Source of the DNA: Rattus norvegicus
Lineage: Eukaryota > Chordata > Mammalia > Rodentia > Muridae
Assembly (NCBI RefSeq): GCF_036323735.1
Contig: NC_086024.1
Coordinates: 69,444,924 to 69,508,923 of the forward strand
Direction: 5' to 3'
DNA: 64,000 nucleotides
Part shown: positions 1 to 9,372 of the stretch, piece after piece
Layout of the letters: each line of letters starts with the position of its first letter
How positions within the stretch are numbered: position 1 is the stretch's first letter
The notes under the pieces: generated by a model
Databases searched by the model: none
Seen by the model: only the letters and a program-made list of their open reading frames with translations
Told to the model about the DNA's origin: nothing
Position numbers and translations under genes: made by a program

Positions 1-108
1 AAATTATCAGACAATCCGCCCGCACTTGTGACTCAGAAGATGGGTGCAAAGTTGAGTCACATACAGTGTCCCAAACTGCTTCCCAAAAGGACAGAAAAAC
101 ATTAAAAA

Positions 109-112
<4 letters not shown>

Positions 113-154
<42 letters not shown>
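113..154. repeat. (TC)21 microsatellite
   Basis: Uninterrupted TC dinucleotide run of 42 bases. A homopurine/homopyrimidine tract of this length can adopt triplex (H-DNA) structure and is likely length-polymorphic between strains. Confidence 0.95.
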
Positions 155-157
<3 letters not shown>

Positions 158-762
158 GTCAGGGAACAAATATATTTAGTCAAGCAACTGCATCCATGTC
201 TAATCTATCTTACTGAGAAGCTAAAGTTACCCATCAGCCACAGCCTCCAAGTCAGGGATTACTAATGGCCTATCCCTGCCACCCTCTTAGGCCAGGCTGC
301 CACCATTTCTTAGCTGGATTCTCTAACTGGTCATCCCAGGAACTCTAACCTCTGGGTGCATTCATCTCAGACAACAGTGACAGTGATCTTAAAGCACAAG
401 TCTGATCACCATATAGTCTGATGTCAGAGTTCTCAGAGCCTTCCCGTTGCATTTAGAATAAGCACACCTTCTGTAACCTCCAGACTGCCATCCGATCCCA
501 TTTCAGCCTGAGTTTTCGAGGAACAGGATTTCGTGCTGTGCTCTGTGGTCAGTGTCAATGTCTTTGAACTGTACAATTGTGTATGTCCCATCATGCAACC
601 TTGTGCTTTCCAATTGGAATGTTCTTCATCTGCCTTTGCCAGTAGCCTCAGCTTACAGGGCAAATTTTTTTGTGACCACCCAGTATAATTCAGGGGTCCA
701 GATAGGGTTTCTGTCTTTAGTCTCTGACATCTGATGAATTCTTTTGTAGCAAAAAAAAAAAA
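155..762. other. unique stretch, no gene recognised
   Basis: No repeat family or exon recognised. A 121-codon minus-strand frame (433-798) runs out into the neighbouring LTR, has no recognisable domain and looks like chance. The stretch ends in a run of 13 A (751-763). Confidence 0.5.
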
Positions 763-763
763 A

Positions 764-1144
764 TGTGGTTTGAATAAGAATGGTCTCCATGGGCTCATAT
801 ATTTGCATGTTTAGTCACCAGGGAGTGGAACTCTTTGATAGGATTAGAAAGATTATGAGATGTCACCTTGTTGAAGAAACTGTGTCACTGGGGGTGGGCT
901 TTGACATTTTCAAAAGCCTACACAAGGACAATCCTGTGTTTCTCTTTCTGTCTTGGTCTGTGGATCAAGATGTAACTCTTAGCTACTGCACCATTGCCAT
1001 CCACACTGACATGCTCCCTACCATGAAGATAATGTAATAAATCTCTAAAGCTGTAAGCAAGATCCCAATTAATTGTTTTCATTTTGTAACAGTGGCCTTG
1101 ATCATGGTGTCCCTTCCCAAAAATAGAAGCGTGACTAAAATACA
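764..1144 (+). repeat. MaLR/ORR1-like rodent LTR relic
   Basis: About 380 bases that start TG and end CA and read like a rodent MaLR-type solo LTR: a phrase about the 'ggctcatatatttg' motif near 793, a 'tcaccagggagtgg' block near 815, a 'cactgggggtgggctttga' block near 886, and a 3' end with 'gtaagcaagatcccaatta' and 'cttgatcatggtgtccctt'. The family name is from memory of rodent consensus sequences and could be off. No coding potential; the 85-codon plus frame inside it is incidental. Confidence 0.55.
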
Positions 1145-1347
1145 TAAGCATTTGTAATGAATGTGTTGGTACTCACTAGAAAGTGGAGCAGCCCACGGTT
1201 ATAATGCACTAGCAGACCCACAATGCAGAATGGATCTCTCAAATTCATTCTCAAATAAGTTATTATAATTTAGAAATTCTGAGTATCAAAACTTAAAGGG
1301 TATAAATTGACTTTTTTTTTGACGTTTGTGGGGTGTTATCTGTTTTT

Positions 1348-1500
1348 TTCTATTTTTTTTAAAGTGGTCTTTACTGTGTAGTCCTGGTTATCTTGGAACT
1401 TGCTCTGTAGACATGGCTGGCCTCGAACTCATAGAGATCTGCCTACCTCTGCTTCTCAAATGCTGGGACCAAAGATATACACCACCACTGCCCAGCTTGT
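1348..1500 (-). repeat. B1 SINE, antisense
   Basis: Antisense B1 (7SL-derived): a T-rich start (the A tail on the other strand), then 'gctggcctcgaactca' near 1417, 'agagatctgcctacctctgc' near 1433 and 'ttctcaaatgctgggacc' near 1451, ending in 'accactgcccagct'. Moderately diverged and near full length. Confidence 0.85.
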
Positions 1501-1528
1501 TTTTTTCTAATTTTAATTAATTAGTTAA

Positions 1529-1531
<3 letters not shown>

Positions 1532-1582
<51 letters not shown>
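1532..1582. repeat. (GT)n microsatellite
   Basis: About 25 uninterrupted GT units directly beyond the 3'-flank of the B1 and an AT-rich linker. Alternating purine/pyrimidine sequence is capable of Z-DNA formation. Confidence 0.95.
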
Positions 1583-1585
<3 letters not shown>

Positions 1586-1995
1586 TCTAAGCAAGTAAAA
1601 GTAGTGGATGACACTCTTCTTCATATATTTTATCTTAGAAAGATTTCAAGCGTACATCCTCCAAACTGGACAGTTACTGATTATTCAGGGTTCTTTCTTT
1701 ACATATTTATCTATACTATATCTTTGCTTCAATATCATATCTCTGACTTTGGGTATAATTCAAAGCAAGTTGTAAAGAGCAATAAATCTATGATGTTTTT
1801 GCATGCATGTTATTGACTAGTTAAGTATTTGGTTAAAAGTTCTTTTAATATGAATTTTATATATGGTGAAATGGGTAAAGATTCTTTACTAACATTTATG
1901 AACCATACACAAGAACAGTATGTATATTCTTTAATAGCCAATAATGTGTGACTCAAAAAAATATATTTTATTCCTTAAGTCACATTTACTTTCAT
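1583..1995. other. unique AT-rich stretch upstream of LINE-1
   Basis: No recognisable gene or repeat. It is the 5' flank of the LINE-1 target site. Confidence 0.5.
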
Positions 1996-2012
1996 ATGAA
2001 TAGACAGTTATG
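1996..2012. repeat. 5' target-site duplication of the LINE-1
   Basis: The 17-mer atgaatagacagttatg here recurs exactly at 8540-8556, immediately after the LINE-1 3' end. It defines the insertion boundaries. The first A of the right copy could instead belong to the element, giving 16 bp. Confidence 0.9.
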
Positions 2013-2761
2013 GGAAGTCCCACACCCGCGGATCCCGGCCTGCAGCAGCTCTCTGCCCCCAGACCCTGTGAGAGAGAGACCCAACCGCCTGGTCAGGTGG
2101 GCACTCCTGAGGCTGCAGAGCGGAAGAGACCACCAACACTGCTCACCCCTGCCCACATCCCTGGCCCAAGAGGAAACTGTATAAGGCCTCTGGGCTCCCG
2201 TGGGGGAGGGCCCAGGAGCGGCAGGACCCCTGTGCCTGAGACACCACCAGAACCAGAAGGAAACAGACCGGATAAACAGTTCTCTGCACCCAAATCCCGT
2301 GGGAGGGAGAGCTGAACCTTCAGAGAGGCAGACAAGCCTGGGAAACCAGAAGAGACTGCTCTCTGCACACACATCTCGGACGCCAGAAGAAAAAGCCAAA
2401 GACCATCTGGAACCCTGGTGCACTGAAGCTCCCTGAAGGGGCGGCACAGGTCTTCCTGGTTGCTGCCGCTGCAGAGAGCCCGTGGGCAGCACCCCACGAG
2501 CGAACTTGAGCCCCGGGACCACAGGTAAGACCAACTTTTCTGCTGCAAGAAAGCTGCCTGGTGAACTCAAGACACAGGCCCACAGGAACAGCTGAAGACC
2601 TGTAGAGAGGAAAAACCGCACGCCGGAAAGCAGAACACTCTGTCCCCATAACTGACTGAAAGAGAGGAAAACAGGTCTAAAGCACTCCTGACACACAGAC
2701 TTATAGGACAGTCTAGCCACTGTCAGAAATAGCAGAACAAAGTAACACTAGAGATAATCTG
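2013..2761 (+). promoter_or_regulatory. LINE-1 5' UTR / internal promoter
   Basis: A 749-base GC-rich leader with scattered CpGs (for example 'cccgcgg' near 2027 and 'cgcacgcc' near 2617) that contrasts with the AT-rich host DNA. L1 5' UTRs carry an internal RNA polymerase II promoter, so this segment is assigned that role by family and position. No array of repeated monomers is visible; it looks like about one unit. The opposite strand is open for 242 codons across it (see findings). Confidence 0.8.
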
Positions 2762-3970
2762 ATGGCGAGAGGCAAGCGCAGGAACCCGAGCAACAGAAAC
2801 CAAGACTACATGGCACCATCGGAGCCCAATTCTCCCATCAAAACAAACATGGAATATCCAAACACACCAGAAAAGCAAGATCTAGTTCCAAAATCATTTT
2901 TGATCATGATGCTGGAGGACTTCAAGAAAGATGTGAAGAACTCCCTTAGAGAACAAGTAGAAGCCTACAGAGAGGAATCGCAAAAATGCCTGAAAGAATC
3001 GCAAAAATCCCTGAAAGAATTCCAGGAAAACATAAATAAACAAGTAGAAGCCCATAGAGAGGAGACACAAAAATCCCTGAAAGAATTCCAGGAAAACATA
3101 AATAAACAAGTAGAAGCCCATAGAGAGGAGACACAAAAATCCCTGAAAGAATTCCAGGAAAACACAATCAAACAGTGGAAGGAATTAAAAATGGAAATAG
3201 AAGCAATCAAGAAAGAACACATGGAAACAACCCTGGATATAGAAAACCAAAAGAAGAGACAAGGAGCTGTAGATACAAGCTTCACCAACAGAATACAAGA
3301 GATGGAAGAGAGAATCTCAGGAGCAGAAGATTCCATAGAAATCATTGACTCAACTGTCAAAGATAATGTAAAGCGGAAAAAGCTACTGGTCCAAAACATA
3401 CAGGAAATCCAGGACTCAATGAGAAGATCAAACCTAAGGATAATAGGTATAGAAGAGAGTGAAGACTCCCAGCTCAAAGGACCAGTAAATATCTTCAACA
3501 AAATCATAGAAGAAAACTTCCCTAACCTAAAAAAAGAGATACCCATAGACATACAAGAAGCCTACAGAACTCCAAATAGATTGGACCAGAAAAGAAACAC
3601 CTCCCGTCACATAACTGTCAAAACACCAAACGCACAAAATAAAGAAAGAATATTAAAAGCAGTAAGGGAAAAAGGTCAAGTAACATATAAAGGGAGACCT
3701 ATCAGAATCACACCAGACTTCTCACCAGAAACTATGAAGGCCAGAAGATCCTGGACTGATGTTATACAGACCCTAAGAGAACACAAATGCCAGCCCAGGT
3801 TACTGTATCCAGCAAAACTCTCAATTAACATTGATCGAGAAACCAAGATATTCCATGACAAAACCAAATTTACACAATATCTTTCCACAAATCCAGCACT
3901 ACAAAGGATAATAAATGGTAAAGCCCAACATAAGGAGGCAAGCTATACCCTAGAAGAAGCAAGAAACTAA
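2762..3970 (+). CDS. LINE-1 ORF1 protein (RNA-binding nucleic-acid chaperone)
   Basis: 402-codon intact frame. ORF1p trimerises through a coiled coil, coats L1 RNA in cytoplasmic ribonucleoprotein particles and acts as a chaperone during target-primed reverse transcription. Visible order: a basic, polar N-terminus (1-45), a long Lys/Glu/Gln-rich coiled coil (about 46-215), an RRM-like domain starting near residue 220 (the MRRSNLRIIGIEE strand) and a basic C-terminal domain with the RPIRITPDFSPET and KARRSW motifs (about 318-402). Mouse ORF1p is roughly 357-371 residues; the excess here comes from 22-residue tandem repeats at residues 82-103 and 104-125, a third partial copy to about 137, plus a heptad duplication at 72-85. 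The ATG at 2762 is the first in frame after the 5' UTR and has G at +4. ORF2 follows after 59 bases. No break is seen. Confidence 0.96.
   Translation: MARGKRRNPSNRNQDYMAPSEPNSPIKTNMEYPNTPEKQDLVPKSFLIMMLEDFKKDVKNSLREQVEAYREESQKCLKESQKSLKEFQENINKQVEAHREETQKSLKEFQENINKQVEAHREETQKSLKEFQENTIKQWKELKMEIEAIKKEHMETTLDIENQKKRQGAVDTSFTNRIQEMEERISGAEDSIEIIDSTVKDNVKRKKLLVQNIQEIQDSMRRSNLRIIGIEESEDSQLKGPVNIFNKIIEENFPNLKKEIPIDIQEAYRTPNRLDQKRNTSRHITVKTPNAQNKERILKAVREKGQVTYKGRPIRITPDFSPETMKARRSWTDVIQTLREHKCQPRLLYPAKLSINIDRETKIFHDKTKFTQYLSTNPALQRIINGKAQHKEASYTLEEARN
2975..3175 (+). repeat. tandem repeats in the ORF1 coiled-coil coding region
   Basis: Two identical 66-bp units (3005-3070 and 3071-3136), a third copy that starts at 3137 and diverges after about 30 bases, and an older diverged copy upstream (about 2939-3004). 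In the upstream copy a 21-bp unit is also duplicated (2975-2995 and 2996-3016). All preserve frame. This corresponds in position to the length-polymorphic region known from mouse L1 ORF1. Confidence 0.93.
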
Positions 3971-4029
3971 TCGTCTTGGCAACAAAACAAAGAGAATGAA
4001 AGCACACAAACATAACCTCACATCCAAAT

Positions 4030-5079
4030 ATGAATATAATGGGAAGCAATAATCACTATTCCTTAATATCTCTCAATATCAATGGCCTCAACTCCCCAAT
4101 AAAAAGACATAGATTAACAAACTGGATACACAACGAGGACCCTGCATTCTGCTGCCTACAGGAAACACACCTCAGAGACAAAGACAGACACTACCTCAGA
4201 GTGAAAGGCTGGAAAACAACTTTCCAAGCAAATGGTCAGAGGAAGCAAGCTGGAGTAGCCATTCTAATATCAAATAAAATCAATTTCCAACTAAAAGTCA
4301 TCAAAAAAGGTAAGGAAGGACACTTCATATTCATCAAAGGAAAAATCCACCAAGATGAACTCTCAATCCTAAATATCTATGCCCCAAATACAAGGGCACC
4401 TACATATGAAAAAGAAACCTTACTAAAGCTCAAAGCACACATTGCACCTCACACAATAATAGTGGGAGATTTCAACACACCACTCTCATCAATGGACAGA
4501 TCATGGAAACAGAAATTAAACAGTGATGTCGACAGACTAAGAGAAGTCATGAGCCAAATGGACTTAACGGATATTTATAGAACATTCTATCCTAAAGCAA
4601 AAGGATATACCTTCTTCTCAGCTCCTCATGGTACTTTCTCCAAAATTGACCATATAATTGGTCAAAAAACGGGCCTCAACAGGTACAGAAAGATAGAAAT
4701 AATCCCATGCGTGCTATCAGACCACCACGGCCTAAAACTGGTCTTCAATAACAATAAGGGAAGAATGCCCACATATACGTGGAAATTGAACAATGCTCTA
4801 CTCAATGATAACCTGGTCAAGGAAGAAATAAAGAAAGAAATTAAAAACTTTTTAGAATTTAATGAAAATGAAGATACAACATACCCAAACTCATGGGACA
4901 CAATGAAAGCTGTGCTAAGAGGAAAACTCATAGCGCTGAGTGCCTGCAGAAAGAAACAGGAAAGAGCATATGTCACCAGCTTGACAGCACACCTAAAAGC
5001 TCTAGAACAAAAAGAAGAAAATACACCCAGGAGGAGTAGAAGGCAGGAAATAATCAAACTCAGAGCTGAAATCAACTAA
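4030..5079 (+). CDS. ORF2 N-terminal open part: APE-type endonuclease domain
   Basis: 349 codons ending at the premature TAA. All key endonuclease residues are visible: N16 in LNINGLN, E45 in CLQETH, D147 and N149 in IVGDFN, D207 in SKIDHI, and D231/H232 in LSDHHG. A protein ending here would keep the whole nuclease domain and part of the linker but lack the reverse transcriptase. Whether such a fragment is ever made is unknown: L1 RNA translation of ORF2 is inefficient, and the stop could also be read through rarely. Confidence 0.85.
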   Translation: MNIMGSNNHYSLISLNINGLNSPIKRHRLTNWIHNEDPAFCCLQETHLRDKDRHYLRVKGWKTTFQANGQRKQAGVAILISNKINFQLKVIKKGKEGHFIFIKGKIHQDELSILNIYAPNTRAPTYEKETLLKLKAHIAPHTIIVGDFNTPLSSMDRSWKQKLNSDVDRLREVMSQMDLTDIYRTFYPKAKGYTFFSAPHGTFSKIDHIIGQKTGLNRYRKIEIIPCVLSDHHGLKLVFNNNKGRMPTYTWKLNNALLNDNLVKEEIKKEIKNFLEFNENEDTTYPNSWDTMKAVLRGKLIALSACRKKQERAYVTSLTAHLKALEQKEENTPRRSRRQEIIKLRAEIN

Positions 5080-7857
5080 GTAGAAACAAAAAGGACCATA
5101 GAAAGAATCAACAGAACCAAAAGTTGGTTCTTTGAGAAAATCAACAAGATAGATAAACCCTTAGCCAGACTAACGAAAGGACACAGAGAGTGCGTCCAAA
5201 TTAACAAAATCAGAAATGAAAAGGGAGACATAACTACAGATTCAGAGGAAATTCAAAAAATCATCAGATCTTACTATAAAAACCTATATTCAACAAAACT
5301 TGAAAATCTTCAGGAAATGGACAATTTCCTAGACAGATACCAGGTATCGAAGTTAAATCAGGAACAGATAAACCAGATAAACAACCCCTTAACTCCTAAG
5401 GAAATAGAAGCAGTCATTAAAGGTCTCCCAACCAAAAAGAGCCCAGGTCCAGACGGGTTTAGTTCAGAATTCTATCAAACCTTCATAGAAGACCTTATAC
5501 CAATATTATCCAAACTATTCCACAAAATTGAAACAGATGGAGCACTACCGAATTCCTTCTATGAAGCCACAATTACTCTTATACCTAAACCACACAAAGA
5601 CACAACAAAGAAAGAGAACTTCAGACCAATTTCCCTTATGAATATCGACGCAAAAATACTCAATAAAATTCTGGCAAACCGAATTCAAGAGCACATCAAA
5701 ACAATCATCCACCATGATCAAGTAGGCTTCATCCCAGGCATGCAGGGATGGTTTAATATAAGGAAAACCATCAACGTGATCCATCATATAAACAAACTGA
5801 AAGAACAGAACCACATGATCATTTCATTAGATGCGGAGAAAGCATTTGACAAAATTCAACACCCCTTCATGATAAAAGTCCTGGAAAGAATAGGAATTCA
5901 AGGCCCATACCTAAACATAGTAAAAGCCATATACAGCAAACCAGTTGCTATCATTAAACTAAATGGAGAGAAACTTGAAGCAATCCCACTAAAATCAGGG
6001 ACTAGACAAGGCTGCCCACTCTCTCCCTACTTATTCAATATAGTTCTTGAAGTTCTAGCCAGAGCAATCAGACAACAAAAGGAGATCAAGGGGATACAGA
6101 TCGGAAAAGAAGAGGTCAAAATATCACTATTTGCAGATGACATGATAGTATATTTAAGTGATCCCAAAAGTTCCACCAGAGAACTACTAAAGCTGATAAA
6201 CAACTTCAGCAAAGTGGCTGGGTATAAAATTAACTCAAATAAATCAGTTGCCTTCCTGTATACAAAAGAGAAACAAGCCGAGAAAGAAATTAGGGAAACG
6301 ACACCCTTCATAATAGACCCAAATAACATAAAGTACCTCGGTGTGACTTTAACCAAGCAAGTAAAAGATCTGTACAATAAGAACTTCAAGACACTGAGGA
6401 AAGAAATTGAAGAAGACCTCAGAAGATGGAAAGATCTCCCATGCTCATGGATTGGCAGGATTAATATAGTAAAAATGGCCATTTTACCAAAAGCAATCTA
6501 CAGATTCAATGCAATCCCCATCAAAATACCAATCCAATTCTTCAAAGAGTTAGACAGAACAATTTGCAAATTCATCTGGAATAACAAAAAACCCAGGATA
6601 GCTAAAGCTATCCTCAACAATAAAAGGACTTCAGGGGGAATCACTATCCCTGAACTCAAGCAGTATTACAGAGCAATAGTGATAAAAACTGCATGGTATT
6701 GGTACAGAGACAGACAGATAGACCAATGGAATAGAATTGAAGACCCCGAAATGAACCCACACACCTATGGTCACTTGATTTTTGACAAAGGAGCCAAAAC
6801 TATCCAATGGAAAAAAGATAGCATTTTCAGCAAATGGTGCTGGTTCAACTGGAGGGCAACATGTAGAAGAATGCAGATCGATCCATCCTTATCACCCTGT
6901 ACAAAGCTTAAGTCCAAGTGGATCAAGGACCTCCACATCAAACCAGACACACTCAAACTAATAGAAGAAAAACTAGGGAAGCATCTGGAACACATGGGCA
7001 CTGGAAAAAATTTCCTGAACAAAACACCAATGGCTTATGCTCTAAGATCAAGAATCGACAAATGGGATCTCATAAAACTGCAAAGCTTCTGTAAGGCAAA
7101 GGACACTGTGGTTAGGACAAAACGGCAACCAACAGATTGGGAAAACATCTTTACCAATCCTACAACAGATAGAGGCCTTATATCCAAAATATACAAAGAA
7201 CTCAAGAAGTTAGACCGCAGGGAAACAAATAACCCTATTAAAAAATGGGGTTCAGAGCTAAACAAAGAATTCACAGCTGAGGAATGCCAAATGGCTGAGA
7301 AACACCTAAAGAAATGTTCAACATCTTTAGTCATAAGGGAAATGCAAATCAAAACAACCCTGAGATTTCACCTCACACCAGTGAGAATGGCTAAGATCAA
7401 AAACTCAGGTGACAGCAGATGCTGGCGAGGATGTGGAGAAAGAGGAACACTCCTCCATTGTTGGTGGGATTGCAGACTGGTAAAACCATTCTGGAAATCA
7501 GTCTGGAGGTTCCTCAGAAAATTTGACATTGAACTGCCTGAGGATCCAGCTATACCTCTCTTGGGCATATACCCAAATGATGCCTCAACATATAAAAGAG
7601 ACACGTGCTCCACTATGTTCATCGCAGCCTTATTTATAATAGCCAGAAAATGGAAAGAACCCAGATGCCCTTCAACAGAGGAATGGATACAGAAAATGTG
7701 GTACATCTACACAATGGAATATTACTCAGCTATCAAAAACAACGAGTTTATGAAATTCGTAGGCAAATGGTTGGAACTGGAAAATATCATCCTGAGTGAG
7801 CTAACCCAATCACAGAAAGACATACATGGTATGCACTCATTGATAAGTGGCTATTAG
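5080..7857 (+). pseudogene. ORF2 C-terminal part: reverse transcriptase and Cys/His domain
   Basis: Open from the codon after the stop to 7857; the first internal ATG is 5317 (846 codons). Reverse transcriptase landmarks are intact: the SLDAEKAFD motif with its first Asp at 5830-5832, TRQGCPLSPYLFN at 6001-6039, and FADD at 6130-6141. The C-terminal CX3CX7HX4C motif (CWRGC...H...C) lies at 7420-7473. The ORF ends with HSLISGY, the common rodent L1 terminus. The part is untranslated unless there is readthrough or internal initiation, but nothing else in it looks damaged. Confidence 0.9.
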
Positions 7858-8539
7858 CCCAAATGCTTGAATTACCCTAGATCCCTAGAACAAACGAAAC
7901 TCAAGACGGATGATCAAAATGTGAATGCTTCACTCCTTCTTTAAATGAGGAAAAAGAATACCCTTGGCTGGGAAGGGAGAGGCAAAGATTAAAACAGAGA
8001 CTGAAGGAACACCCATTCAGAGCCTGCCCCACAGGTGGCCCACACATATACAGCCACCCAATTGGACAAGATGGATGAAGCAAAGAAGTGCAGACCGACA
8101 GGAGCCGGATGTAGATCGCTCCTGAGAGACACAGCCAGAATACAGCAAATACAGAGGCGAATGCCAGCAGCAAACCACTGAACTGAGAATAGGTCCCCCA
8201 CTGAAGGAATCAGAGAAAGAACTGGAAGAGCTTGAAGGGGCTCGAGACCCCAAAAGTACAACAATGTCAAGCAACCAGAGCTTCCAGGGACTAAGCCACT
8301 ACCTAAATACTATACATGGACTGACCCTGGACTCTGACCCCATAGGTAGCAATGAATATCCTAGTAAGAGCACCAGTGGAAGGGGAAGCCCTGGGTCCTG
8401 CTAAGACTGAACCCCCAGTGAACTAGACTATGGGGGGCGGGCGGCAATGGGGGGAGGGTTGGGAGGGGGACACCCATAATGAAGGGGAGGGGGGAGGGGG
8501 ATGTTTGCCCGGAAACCGGGAAAGGGAATAACACTTGAA
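7858..8539 (+). other. LINE-1 3' UTR with G-rich tract
   Basis: 682 bases between the ORF2 stop and the target duplication. It holds the L1-typical G-run block at 8431-8502 (seven or more runs of 4-6 G on the sense strand), then 'ggaaaccgggaaaggg' and a stop at 'aacacttga'. No AATAAA signal and no A tail remain. Confidence 0.9.
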
Positions 8540-8556
8540 ATGAATAGACAGTTATG
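8540..8556. repeat. 3' target-site duplication of the LINE-1
   Basis: Exact second copy of the 17-mer at 1996-2012. It joins directly to the L1 3' UTR without intervening A residues beyond 'gaa'. Confidence 0.9.
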
Positions 8557-9310
8557 CAATCTGACTTATTTAGTGTCTTTTTATATATAAATACTCCATT
8601 GTGTGAGTATATTATAATTGTTTTATTCTGAAATATATTCTGCTGTCGAAGGGTAGGAGGAATGTTCTTAGTTTGTGAGTAAGAGTAAAGTTTCTATGAG
8701 CATTCATCTAAGTAAATGTATTTTTATAGATATAGCTTTCATTTTCCTGTGTGAATATGTAGGAGGGGATTGTGCATTATAAATAATATTGAGTTACAGG
8801 ATATGTGTTTAGTATCTGAAACATCCAAAACATTCTTCGAATCTGAAGACAAAATTCCATTTTCCTACTTGAATTTCCTAATAACCTTGTAAACTTCTGT
8901 CCCTAGTCTTTCTCATTTTAGCCAGTAAATGATATTTTGGACAGTAAGAGATATCTCGATGTGGCTTTAATTTTCATTTCCGTGGTAACTAGAGATACCG
9001 AATAATTTTTGTCTATATTGGCCATTATGTATCCTTCAAAAGGTTGCCCCCTCACCACTATTACCCTCACCACCACCAACTACCCTTGTCAAGTGTTGTT
9101 TTTCAAATACTGTTTTCATTTCCTGTTTTTAAAATGTGTTTTATTATTGAGTACAATTTATTTATATAGCAACCTTTATTCTAAATGTTCAGAAGTCCCT
9201 GTATTATTGTTATATGTTACCAGATTATATGGGGTCTCCTTTTTATGTTCATAGTCTTGTTAATAAAAGAATTTGAGGGCAAACTCCGAAGAAAGCCAGA
9301 AGACTATTTT
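8557..9310. other. unique AT-rich stretch, no gene recognised
   Basis: The only structure seen is a short ACC-rich patch near 9054-9082. The 81-codon plus frame at 9009-9254 has low-complexity hydrophobic content and no known motif. Confidence 0.5.
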
Positions 9311-9372
9311 ATTAGAGTTTGAGAGCAAAAAGAAAAAGAAAAAAAAAGAAAAGAAAGAAGGAAAGAAAACAG
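9311..9372. repeat. purine-rich (GAAA)-like tract
   Basis: Almost all A/G on the + strand with imperfect AAGAAA units; simple-sequence DNA. Confidence 0.75.

Larger units (their letters stand above)
4030..7857 (+). pseudogene. LINE-1 ORF2 (endonuclease/reverse transcriptase), one nonsense codon
   Basis: A single frame from ATG 4030 to TAG 7855-7857, about 1275 codons long (rodent ORF2p is about 1280), interrupted only by TAA at 5077-5079 (codon 350). Frame and protein similarity continue directly through the stop, so this is a point substitution, not a frameshift; in the old L1 copy of this window the matching codon (near 28023) is AAA. ORF2p nicks DNA and reverse transcribes L1 RNA at the nick. 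Domains: APE-like endonuclease (1-235), a linker holding the stop, reverse transcriptase with an FADD box at 6130-6141, and a C-terminal Cys/His motif at 7420-7473. The start lies in MNIMGSNNHYS; rodent L1 usually has a slightly longer leader, so the true start is uncertain by several codons. Confidence 0.93.
2013..8539 (+). mobile_element. near-full-length young rat LINE-1 (L1)
   Basis: A non-LTR retrotransposon of 6527 bases in the order 5' UTR (2013-2761), ORF1 (2762-3970), a 59-base spacer, ORF2 (4030-7857 with one internal stop) and 3' UTR (7858-8539). Exact 17-bp target duplications flank it. The sense strand is A-rich, as is usual for L1. ORF1 is open throughout and ORF2 has only one visible lesion, so this is a recent insertion. 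Two things are odd: there is no poly(A) tail, and the 3' end stops at 'acttga' plus the target duplication, whereas an older L1 copy at 27160-27185 in this window continues beyond the same point. The element cannot make full-length ORF2 protein and should be unable to mobilise itself autonomously. Confidence 0.96.

Noticed and set aside
1532..1816. 94-codon frame beginning with a Cys-Val run
   Set aside because: It is a translation of the (GT)n microsatellite plus AT-rich flank; no protein feature.
1948..2436. Plus-strand frames of 78-101 codons in the LINE-1 5' UTR
   Set aside because: Short, overlapping, and in the GC-rich leader where stops are rare; no known family product.
2894..7706. 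Minus-strand frames of 70-195 codons antisense to ORF1 and ORF2
   Set aside because: They mirror the A-rich, stop-poor sense codons of LINE-1 ORFs and have no independent support.
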